Position numbers and translations under genes: made by a program
Source: Candidatus Binatia bacterium
Lineage (GTDB): Bacteria > Eisenbacteria > RBG-16-71-46 > SZUA-252
Reading direction: 5' to 3'
NCBI GenBank assembly: GCA_035631035.1
Contig: DASQJL010000060.1
Coordinates: forward strand, 62,001 to 126,000
Length of the DNA stretch: 64,000 nt
Shown: one piece after another, positions 50,943 through 58,617 of the stretch
Numbering within the stretch: the stretch's first letter is position 1
Layout of the letters: each line of letters opens with the position of its first letter
Notes under the pieces: model-generated
What the model saw: only the letters and a program-made list of their open reading frames with translations
Told to the model about the DNA's origin: nothing
The model's database searches: none

Positions 50943-51060
50943 CGGCGCGAGTCCCCCCTTTCGCCACCACGGGCGGCCGGCGCATCCGCGCTGGCCGCCC
51001 GAAGCATGTCCGGCGGTGACGCCCCCGGACCCCTGCCGGGGCATCGCCAGGCAAAGCAAC

Positions 51061-51090
51061 GGGGCTGCGCGCCGCTTCGCGCGCAGCCCC
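51061..51090. terminator. 12-base-pair hairpin between convergent genes
   Basis: GGGGCTGCGCGC (51061-51072) and GCGCGCAGCCCC (51079-51090) pair perfectly around a six-base loop, between a plus-strand and a minus-strand gene that end facing each other. No T-run follows, so it may end transcription only weakly or with help. Confidence 0.5.
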
Positions 51091-51107
51091 GGGATCCAAG
51101 CCGTGGA

Positions 51108-51257
51108 TCAGACCGGGCGCCGTCCCTGGATAATCCGGATCAAGAACGTGATGACGGCGATCAACAGCAACAGGTGGATCAGTCCACCCATCGTGTAGTT
51201 CGACACCATCCCGATGAGCCACAGCACGAACAGGATGATCGTGATGGTCCAAAGCAT
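51108..51257 (-). CDS. small lmo0937-type membrane protein
   Basis: 49 residues. Two membrane helices (about 1-20, LWTITIILFVLWLIGMV; and 26-42, LIHLLLLIAVITFLIRII) are separated by SNYTMGG, with a basic end (RRPV). Matches the lmo0937/DUF5670 family of tiny stress-linked membrane proteins. Start ATG 51257 with AAGGAGG. Confidence 0.9.
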   Translation of the reverse strand: MLWTITIILFVLWLIGMVSNYTMGGLIHLLLLIAVITFLIRIIQGRRPV

Positions 51258-51355
51258 TTGGAACCTCCTTAGCGTCCAGGCCACGAGGCCCGCTTGGACC
51301 GCGCCCCGACCGGACGCGAGGGACGGAGCAGAAGCGGCGCCTGCTTCTCCCTCAC

Positions 51356-51371
51356 CGCAGCATCCGTGCCA
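51356..51371 (-). promoter_or_regulatory. sigma-54-type promoter for the small membrane protein
   Basis: Minus-strand TGGCACGGATGCTGCG: TGGCACG perfect and TGC present, spacing ten. The leader is about 85 bases. Confidence 0.7.
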
Positions 51372-51476
51372 GCCCCGCGGAAGGTCCAATTCGATGGGAG
51401 AGTGGATGCCGAGCCGCCGCAAGGGCCGCTGTGGCAGTCTTCTACGTGTAACGGTTGCCGGGCCGTTGTAGCGCTT

Positions 51477-54248
51477 TCAACCCGCGCTCGCGGCCTCGCG
51501 AAGGACCGTTCGCGTGATGGTCTGCCGCACGCGGCCGATCCCATCCCAGGCGTCAGCGCGGGACCCGCGGCGGCGTTCGAGCAGGCGCGGGATGGAGAAG
51601 GAGTCGGGGCGGAGGGACGTCGTGAGCTCGTCCCACGCGAGCGGCATCGAGACGGGCGCGCCGGGCCGCGCGCGGGGGGAGTAGGGCGCGACCCAGGTCG
51701 CGCCGCGCCGGTTCCGCAGGGTGTCGATGAAGATGCGCCCGCCGCGGCGGGCCTTCGCGAGATGGGTCGTGAACCGGTCCGGCGCCTCGCGCGTCAGGGA
51801 CGAGGCGAGCGCGGCCGAGAACTCCTTCACGTCGTCCCAGGTCGGACCCGGCCGCGTCGGAACCACGACGTGGAGTCCCTTCCCTCCCGACGTCTTGACG
51901 AAGCACTCCAGGCCGAGGGCCTCGATCCGTTCGCGCACGCGCCGCGCGCCGAGGACCACGTCCTTCCACGGCGATTCGGCAGCGGGGTCGAAGTCGAAGA
52001 CCACGCGGTCGGGACGCTCCAGCGATTCGGCGAGCGCTCCCCAGACGTGGATCTCCAGGGCGCCCACCTGCGCCAGCGACAGGAGGCCCGCCTCATCGCG
52101 CAGGACGAGATGCTGCTCCGTCTTCAGGCGCTCGCGCACGCGCACGCTGTCCATCCCCGACAGCCCCTGCCCCGGATGCTTCTGGATGAAGCAGGCCGCG
52201 TCGATCCCCTCGGGACAGCGGCGCAGCATCAGGGGGCGCCCCGCGGCGTGCGCGAGAAGGTGCGGGGCCACCGCGCGGTAGTAGCGCGCGAGATCGAGCT
52301 TCGTGATTCCCTCGTCGGCGTAGAGCACCCGGTCGGGGCTCGTGATCGCGAGCGCCGCGTCCGCGTCGACCGGGTCCCGCAGGGGTCGCTTCCTCGGTCG
52401 CGGCGGCGGGTCCGCGACGGGCGGCCGGCGGCCCGGCTCCTTCACGGGAGGCGGAATCCGCGGCGGCGTGTCGGGGGGGCGGCGCCTCTCGGGCGTCGGC
52501 CGCCGCTTCGCCTTGGCCGGCGCCGCGGAGCTTCGGGCCCCGGCGCGGCGGGGTTTCGCGGGCGCAGACCCGTTCCGGGGCGCCTCGCGCACGACTTCGT
52601 CCGCGGGCTTGTCTTCGCGCAGTCCCTGGAACGAGGGATGGCGCAGCCGCCCGTCGTTCGTCCAGGAGCCGAACGACACCTCGGCCACCAGCCGGGGGCG
52701 CACCCAGTGCACCCCCCGCTTCTGCGGCGGACGGTCGGCGAACGGAGCCTTGTCGATCTCCAGGGGGCGGAGCTTCCGAAGGAGCTCGTCCAGCGTCTCG
52801 CGCGTGAATCCCGTGCCGACGCGCCCGCGATAGCGAAGCCCATCGCCGTTTTCGTTCGTGCCCAGGAGGAGCGACCCGATTCCCTCGCGAGCGCCCTGCG
52901 GCTCCGTGTAGCCGCCGATCACGAACTCCTGCCGCGAGGAGCACTTGGTCTTGAGCCAGGAGCCGGTGCGCCCCGGCGTGTAGACCGATCCCTTGCGCTT
53001 GGAGACGATCCCTTCGAGACCGCTCCGGCAAGCCTGGCGATGGAAGCGGACGCCCTGCCCCTCGAGATGATCGCTGTAGCGCAGGACCGGGCTGGCGTCG
53101 GCCCCCTCGACGAGCGCGGCCAGCGCCTCCTTGCGCTGCTCCAGGGGAGCCTGGGTCAGGTCCCATCCGTCCTGGTACAGGAGGTCGAACACGAAGTAGG
53201 CGAGCGCCTCGTCGTTCCCCGAGCGAAGCTGGTTCTGGAGCGCCTGGAAGCTGGTCGTGCCGTCCTCGAGCACCATCGCGATCTCGCCGTCCAGGATCGC
53301 CTGCTTCACCGGCATGCGCCGGAGCGCGTCGGCCACGACCGCGAACCGGTCGGTCCAGTCGAGCCCGCCGCGGGTGATCAGGCGCGCCCGCCCGCGTTCG
53401 ATCCGCGCGAGCACGCGGTAGCCATCGTACTTGATCTCGTGCAGCCAGTCGTCTCCCTCGGGCGCTTCGGGAACCAGGGTGGCCAGCTGGGGCCGCGCGT
53501 CGCGCGGCATCGCGGCCGCCCGCGCGCGAAGGAGCTTCGAGGGGTCGGGTCCGGAGGGGCGCCGCGCCCGCGTGGCCGCGCGCGCGCCGGCGGAGGGGCC
53601 GGGCTTCTTCGCGGCGGAATTGCGGCGCGCGACGGACGTCGCCGCGGTGGTCGTGCCGCCGCGGTTGGAGTTCCACACCTTGGCGCGCCTCGCGCCGGCG
53701 ATCTCCTCGATGCTCTTCCCCGACGTCACGCTCTCCGGCCGCTCCTGGACCACGCTCTTCGAGCCGCCGGAACGCGCGAATTCATCCTGCGTCTTCATCA
53801 GGAGCCAGTTCTTTCCTTCCCGGCCTCCCATGCGCACGAGGGAGAAGGCGCCTCGAAGCTTCTTCCCGTGGAGGGTGAAGGCGAGGTGCCCTTTCCGGAG
53901 CCCGGCCTCGGCGTCGCCTCGCGGTTCCCAGGTGCCGCGGTCCCAGAGGAGCACCGTGCCGCCGCCGTATTGGCCTTTCGGGATCGTCCCCTCGAAGCCG
54001 CCGTACTCGATGGGGTGGTCCTCGACCATGACCGCGAGCCGCTTGTCGGCGGGGTCGAGGCTGGGCCCCTTGGGCACGGCCCAGCTCTTCAGCACGCCGG
54101 CCAGCTCGAGGCGGAAATCATAGTGCAGGTGCGACGCCGCGTGTTTCTGGATCACGAAGGCAAGCTTCGCTCCGCCGTGGACGACCCGTCCTCGGGGCTC
54201 GGGCGTGCGCCGGAAGTCGCGCTTCTTGCGATAGAGGCCGAGCGGCAC
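51477..54248 (-). CDS. ligD: multidomain NHEJ DNA ligase
   Basis: 923 residues in the order phosphoesterase (about 15-190, FVIQKHAASHLHYDFRLELAGVLKSWAVPKG), ATP-dependent ligase (about 245-560, with the AMP-binding lysine 273 in EIKYDGYR), an Arg/Pro-rich linker, and polymerase/primase (about 625-920, with the metal-binding DFDP). It trims, fills and seals double-strand breaks together with Ku. It starts three bases after the Ku stop and is clearly in the same operon. The PE-LIG-POL order is that of Pseudomonas LigD. Confidence 0.95.
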   Translation of the reverse strand: MPLGLYRKKRDFRRTPEPRGRVVHGGAKLAFVIQKHAASHLHYDFRLELAGVLKSWAVPKGPSLDPADKRLAVMVEDHPIEYGGFEGTIPKGQYGGGTVLLWDRGTWEPRGDAEAGLRKGHLAFTLHGKKLRGAFSLVRMGGREGKNWLLMKTQDEFARSGGSKSVVQERPESVTSGKSIEEIAGARRAKVWNSNRGGTTTAATSVARRNSAAKKPGPSAGARAATRARRPSGPDPSKLLRARAAAMPRDARPQLATLVPEAPEGDDWLHEIKYDGYRVLARIERGRARLITRGGLDWTDRFAVVADALRRMPVKQAILDGEIAMVLEDGTTSFQALQNQLRSGNDEALAYFVFDLLYQDGWDLTQAPLEQRKEALAALVEGADASPVLRYSDHLEGQGVRFHRQACRSGLEGIVSKRKGSVYTPGRTGSWLKTKCSSRQEFVIGGYTEPQGAREGIGSLLLGTNENGDGLRYRGRVGTGFTRETLDELLRKLRPLEIDKAPFADRPPQKRGVHWVRPRLVAEVSFGSWTNDGRLRHPSFQGLREDKPADEVVREAPRNGSAPAKPRRAGARSSAAPAKAKRRPTPERRRPPDTPPRIPPPVKEPGRRPPVADPPPRPRKRPLRDPVDADAALAITSPDRVLYADEGITKLDLARYYRAVAPHLLAHAAGRPLMLRRCPEGIDAACFIQKHPGQGLSGMDSVRVRERLKTEQHLVLRDEAGLLSLAQVGALEIHVWGALAESLERPDRVVFDFDPAAESPWKDVVLGARRVRERIEALGLECFVKTSGGKGLHVVVPTRPGPTWDDVKEFSAALASSLTREAPDRFTTHLAKARRGGRIFIDTLRNRRGATWVAPYSPRARPGAPVSMPLAWDELTTSLRPDSFSIPRLLERRRGSRADAWDGIGRVRQTITRTVLREAASAG

Positions 54249-54251
54249 GGC

Positions 54252-55244
54252 TCAGGCGCTCCGGCGCTCGCGGCGCGCCCGGGCTCCGCGCGAGGCGGCG
54301 TTCGTGCCGGTGCGGGCCCGCGCGCGCGACGGGCGAGCCGGGCCGCGAGACGATGCCCCGCGCTTCGCCGAGCGCCGCGCCGTCTTGGGTGCGGGCTCCT
54401 CCTCCGTCGCGCTCGAGGCCGCCCGGGCCTTCGCGGGGCCGGCCTTTCCGCCGTGCCGGCGCTCCAGGCTCTGCTTCAGGAGCGGCATCAGGTCGACGAC
54501 TTCCTTCGCGCGGGCCGGGGCCTCGGCGCCCTTCTCGGGCTCCACGATGGTGTGGGTCTGGCGCGACTTGATCTTCTTCTTCACCAGGGCCATCACGTCG
54601 TCGCGGTACTCGTCCTTGAACGCTTCCGGTCGCCACGCGGCCGTCATGCCGTCGATGAGCTGCTCGGCCATGCGCACCTCGCGCGGAGAGGCGCCCGCCG
54701 ATTTGGCGGGGACGTCGAGGTCGGCGGCGGGGCGGATCTCGTGCGCGTAGCGGAGCAGGTTCAGCACGAGTGCCTGGCCGCGGACGAGGAGCGCGGCCAC
54801 GTGCTGCCGCGTGCGCAGCACCACCTTCGCGATGCCGATCTTGCCGCTCTTCTGGAGCGCCTCGCGCAGGAGCCCGTAGCTCTTGCTCCCCTTCTTCTGC
54901 GGCTCGACGTAGTAGGGCGTGTCGAAGTACAGGGGATCGATCTCCGAGCCGTCCACGAACTCGACGATCTCGACGGTCTGCGTCGCCTTGGCGTTCGCCG
55001 CGCGCAGCTCCTCGTCGCTCAGCACGACGTACTCGTCCGGTTCGTACTCGTAGCCGCGCACGATCTCGTCCCACGGGACCTCGCGGCCCGTGTTCTTGTC
55101 GTAGCGCTTGTAGCCGACCGGAGCGAAATCCTTTCGGTTCAGGAGCGTGAAGCTCATCTCGTCGCTCTTGAGCGCCGGCCGGAGGGTCACCGGGATCTCG
55201 ACCAGGCCGAAGCTGATGCTGCCTTTCCAGAATGCGCGCGCCAT
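54252..55244 (-). CDS. ku: bacterial Ku protein
   Basis: 330 residues. The Ku core (1-260) has ARAFWKGSISFGLVEIPVTL, YKRYDKNTGREVPWDEIVRGYEYE and the FDTPYYVEP block, and a Lys/Arg/Ala-rich C-terminal tail (about 265-330) binds DNA. It binds DNA ends and recruits LigD. Start ATG 55244 with GAGGAG. A sigma-54-like promoter lies about 45 bases upstream. Confidence 0.96.
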   Translation of the reverse strand: MARAFWKGSISFGLVEIPVTLRPALKSDEMSFTLLNRKDFAPVGYKRYDKNTGREVPWDEIVRGYEYEPDEYVVLSDEELRAANAKATQTVEIVEFVDGSEIDPLYFDTPYYVEPQKKGSKSYGLLREALQKSGKIGIAKVVLRTRQHVAALLVRGQALVLNLLRYAHEIRPAADLDVPAKSAGASPREVRMAEQLIDGMTAAWRPEAFKDEYRDDVMALVKKKIKSRQTHTIVEPEKGAEAPARAKEVVDLMPLLKQSLERRHGGKAGPAKARAASSATEEEPAPKTARRSAKRGASSRGPARPSRARARTGTNAASRGARARRERRSA

Positions 55245-55588
55245 GGGTATCTCCTCGTTCCGGGCACCTGCCCCGGCCGCTGCCGGGTGCAGAACCCGCG
55301 CCAACCGAGCTTGTCTACGGAGCAGGGCCGGAACGCGTGGAGCTACGCGGCGCCGAGAGACGTCGCTTACAAGGAATGCGTCGTTGTTGCACGGGCGCGC
55401 GCGCCCGGGGCGCGGGTAGCGGACCCGCCCCAATCCCCCCAACTCCGCGCCTGCCGGGAGTTCCACCCCATCCCAACGCTCGGCGCGCGTTCGAAACATC
55501 CGGATGGCATGGGAAATGTTAGCGATCGAAGGGACCGGCTCGAAATGTCGCAATGGGGCCGACCTAGGGACCTCCACGGAGCGCCGCG
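55245..55588. other. intergenic region between divergent ku and hybrid kinase genes
   Basis: About 344 bases. Apart from the ku promoter at 55288-55303 I see no repeat, hairpin with T-run or coding sequence. The plus-strand kinase has a modest GGAG ribosome site and no recognisable promoter. Confidence 0.5.
55288..55303 (-). promoter_or_regulatory. sigma-54-type promoter for ku-ligD
   Basis: Minus-strand TGGCGCGGGTTCTGCA: TGGC, CG and TGCA match, spacing ten. The predicted start near 55277 gives a leader of about 33 bases. Confidence 0.66.
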
Positions 55589-57877
55589 ATGCTCGCACGA
55601 AGGCAGCACCCCCGCCTGATGCGCTACTCCTTCGCCGCGCTGACCGTTTGCGTGCTCGCCTGGTTCGAGATCGCCACGTGGCCCCTGTTCCGGGCTTCTC
55701 CGTTCCTGCCGCTCGCCGTGGGCGTCGTCGTCGCGGCCACGCTCGCCGGCCCCGGCCCCGGATTCTTCGCCACCGGGCTGGGCCTGATCGCGAGCCAGCT
55801 CCTGCCCCGCTCCGGCGCCACCGGCGCCCTGGCCTATGCCCCGCTCGTCGCCTTCGTTGGACTCGGGGCCGCGGCCAGCCTTCTCAGCCTCACCGGCCAC
55901 GTGAGCCGGACGCGCATGCGGAAGATCCTGGAGGGCGTCTCCGACGGATGCGCCTTCCTCGGCACCGACTGGCGGTATCGCTTCGTGAATCGCGCGGCCG
56001 GCCAGCTGGCCGGGCGCCCGCCGGAGGAGCTGGTGGGACGCGGCGTCTCCGAAGTGTTCCCGCACGTCGCCGACCTGCCGGCGCTGCGCGAGCTGCGCCG
56101 CGCGATGGACGAGGGGATCCCCGGGCGCCTCGAGACCTGGTATCCGCCCCACGGACGCTGGTACGAGACGAACCTGTATCCGGCCGAAGAGGGGGTCATG
56201 ATCATCGTGCGCGACGTGACCGACCGGCGCGGCGCCGAAGAGGCGCTGCGGGAGAGCGAGCGGCGCCTGCGGGCGATCTTCGAGCAGTCGATCGCGGGCA
56301 TCGCCCAGACCGACCTCGAGGGCCGCTTCCTCCAGGTGAACGAGCGCTACTGCGAGATCGTCGGCCAGAGCCGGGCCCAGCTGTCGGGCCGCTCGCTCTC
56401 CGACGTGATCCATCCCGACGACCGAAGCCGCCACGCCGCCCTCTTCGGCGAGCTTCTCGGCGCGTGCCGCGACTTCGTCGCCGAGGAGCGCTACGTGCGC
56501 CCGAACGGCGCCGTGGTCTGGGTCCGGAAGCAGGTCTCCGCCGTGCGCGACGCCGAGGGCGCGCCGCGGTTCTGCTTCGCCATCGTCGAGGAGATCACCG
56601 AGCGCAAGCACGCCGAGTCCGAGAAGGACGATGCGCTCCAGCGGGAGCGCGTCGCGCGGGCCGAGGCCGAGAGCGCGAACCGCTCGAAGGACGATTTCCT
56701 CGCGGTCGTCTCGCACGAGCTGCGCACGCCGCTCACCGCTATCGTGGGCTGGCTCCGACTCCTGCGCATCGGCGCCGTGGACGCTTCCTCCTCGTCGAGG
56801 GCCCTGGAGACGGTGGAGCGCAACGCCGGGATCCTGGTGCGGCTGGTGGAGGATCTGCTCGACGCCTCGCGCATCGCCTCGGGCAAGCTGAAGCTGGAGG
56901 TCCGCCCGACGACCGTCTCCGATGCCGTCCGGGCGTCCCTGGAGGTGGTGCGGCCGGCCGCCGAGGCCAAGCGGATTCGGATCGTAGCGCGGCTGTCGCC
57001 GGGCGCGGACCTGGTGCTCGGCGATCCGGCCAGGCTCCAGCAGGTCGTCTGGAATCTGCTCTCGAACGCGGTCAAGTTCACCCCCGAAGACGGCCGGGTG
57101 GAGGTCGCCTCCGGACCCTCGAACGGCTCCATCGCGATTTCGGTATCCGATTCCGGCCCTGGGATCGCGCCCGAGATGCTGCCGCGGATCTTCGAGCGCT
57201 TCCGGCAAGCCGAGAGCGTGCAGAATCGACGGCACTCCGGCCTGGGGCTGGGGCTCGCGATCGTCCGGAACGTGGTCGAGATGCACGGCGGCACGGTGAA
57301 GGCGGAGAGCGCCGGTCCGGGGAGCGGAGCCCGGTTCACGGTATTCCTGCCGCCCTATCGCGGCGCGAAGACCGCCGCGGACGGCGTTCCAGGCGTTCCT
57401 GCCCGAAACGGCGCGCCCAAGCGCCCCGACGCCACCCGCTCCGTGCGCGTCCCCGCGCCCCCGCCGGATCGAGACGCTCCATCGCTCGCGGGCACGCGCA
57501 TCCTCCTGGTCGAGGACGAAGAGGACACGCGCGCGGTCGTGACGCGCATCCTGGCCTGGCGCGGCGCCGAGGTGCGCGCGTGCGTCTCGGCGCGCGAGGC
57601 GCGCGCCGCGTTCGAAGCGGCGCCGCCCGACGTCATCGTCTCCGACATCGGGATGCCCGAGGAGTCGGGCTATTCGCTGATCGAAGGGATCCGCCGGGCC
57701 GAGCGGGGGCGCGGCCTCCACACGCCGGCGATCGCGCTCACGGCGTACGCCCAGGAGACGCATCGGCTGCGCGCGCTGGCTTCGGGCTTCGACGCGCACG
57801 TGTCGAAGCCGGTGGACCCGGCCGAGCTGGTGCGGACGGTGGCGCTGGTGCAGGGCGGAGCGGCGGCGCGGGGCTGA
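55589..57877 (+). CDS. hybrid sensor histidine kinase (membrane-PAS-PAS-HisKA-HATPase-REC)
   Basis: 762 residues. A short DUF4118-like membrane region of about four helices (10-105) precedes two PAS domains (about 112-225 and 232-345), HisKA with His376 in VSHELRTPLT, HATPase (WNLLSNAVKFTP, DSGPGI, GLGLGLAIV) and a receiver with Asp686 in VSDIGMPEESGYSL. Paralogous in its catalytic part to the 34315-37008 kinase. It needs a phosphotransfer protein. No response regulator is adjacent. Confidence 0.94.
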   Translation: MLARRQHPRLMRYSFAALTVCVLAWFEIATWPLFRASPFLPLAVGVVVAATLAGPGPGFFATGLGLIASQLLPRSGATGALAYAPLVAFVGLGAAASLLSLTGHVSRTRMRKILEGVSDGCAFLGTDWRYRFVNRAAGQLAGRPPEELVGRGVSEVFPHVADLPALRELRRAMDEGIPGRLETWYPPHGRWYETNLYPAEEGVMIIVRDVTDRRGAEEALRESERRLRAIFEQSIAGIAQTDLEGRFLQVNERYCEIVGQSRAQLSGRSLSDVIHPDDRSRHAALFGELLGACRDFVAEERYVRPNGAVVWVRKQVSAVRDAEGAPRFCFAIVEEITERKHAESEKDDALQRERVARAEAESANRSKDDFLAVVSHELRTPLTAIVGWLRLLRIGAVDASSSSRALETVERNAGILVRLVEDLLDASRIASGKLKLEVRPTTVSDAVRASLEVVRPAAEAKRIRIVARLSPGADLVLGDPARLQQVVWNLLSNAVKFTPEDGRVEVASGPSNGSIAISVSDSGPGIAPEMLPRIFERFRQAESVQNRRHSGLGLGLAIVRNVVEMHGGTVKAESAGPGSGARFTVFLPPYRGAKTAADGVPGVPARNGAPKRPDATRSVRVPAPPPDRDAPSLAGTRILLVEDEEDTRAVVTRILAWRGAEVRACVSAREARAAFEAAPPDVIVSDIGMPEESGYSLIEGIRRAERGRGLHTPAIALTAYAQETHRLRALASGFDAHVSKPVDPAELVRTVALVQGGAAARG

Positions 57878-57915
57878 TTCGTCGCGCGCGGCGCCCATCG
57901 CCGCGCGAGTTGTGT

Positions 57916-58617
57916 CTACTCTTCCGTCTCCACCCCTTCCACGGGCGGCGCGATCGGCTCCGGCGCGATGACCGGATCCATGGCGGCGGCGCCGTCGGTC
58001 GGCCCGGGCAGGTTCGGCACCGCGGCCGGGGTCTCGGCCGAAGACGGCTTGCCCGCCGCGGCCGCCGCGAGCGACGAGCCCGGAGACGACGCGGGGCCGA
58101 CCGCTTCCGCTTCCGCGGGTTGATCCGTCGGGCGCGCGGCCTCGACCTGCGCCTCCGTCCTCTCGATTCCCTCTCCCTCGACCCGCGCCTCTTCGGGCGG
58201 TGCCGTGGCCGCGAGCTCACGCAGCCGCTTGGCCAGCACGCGCACCAGCTCTTGAAGAATGGCGAGATCGCCGGACGCGACGTCGTAGAACTCCTCGCGC
58301 GTGAGCGAGAGCGCAAGCCCGTCCTCGACGCACTCGGCGCGCTGGCCGCGCTCGGAGTCGTCGATCAAGGACCAGGTCCCGAAGGCCTCGCCGGGCCCCA
58401 CCTCCGAGGTGGCGCGCCCGTCCGTGGAGATCCGCACGCGTCCCTCGACGACGATGTAGAGGGCGTCCGCGGGGTCGGTCTCCAGGTAGATGGTGTCCCC
58501 GGCGTAGATCGGCACCTCGCGCGAGACGTTGGCCAGGCCCAGGAGATGCCGGGGTCCCACGCCGCGCAGGAGATCCGCGCCCTTCAAGATCAGCACGCGT
58601 TCGACGGGGGTCAGCAC
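57916..58617 (-). CDS. cyclic-nucleotide-binding-domain protein
   Basis: 233 residues starting at GTG 58617, which overlaps the transporter stop (GTGCTGA). The CNB domain (about 8-125: LLRGVGPRHLLGLANVSREVPIYAGDTIYLETDPADALYIVVEGRVRISTDG, then GEAFGTWSLIDDSERGQ) lacks the phosphate-binding Arg-Ala signature, so ligand binding is uncertain. The C-terminal 90 residues are Ala/Pro/Glu-rich disorder. It probably regulates or partners the overlapping transporter-like protein. Confidence 0.85.
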   Translation of the reverse strand: MLTPVERVLILKGADLLRGVGPRHLLGLANVSREVPIYAGDTIYLETDPADALYIVVEGRVRISTDGRATSEVGPGEAFGTWSLIDDSERGQRAECVEDGLALSLTREEFYDVASGDLAILQELVRVLAKRLRELAATAPPEEARVEGEGIERTEAQVEAARPTDQPAEAEAVGPASSPGSSLAAAAAGKPSSAETPAAVPNLPGPTDGAAAMDPVIAPEPIAPPVEGVETEE

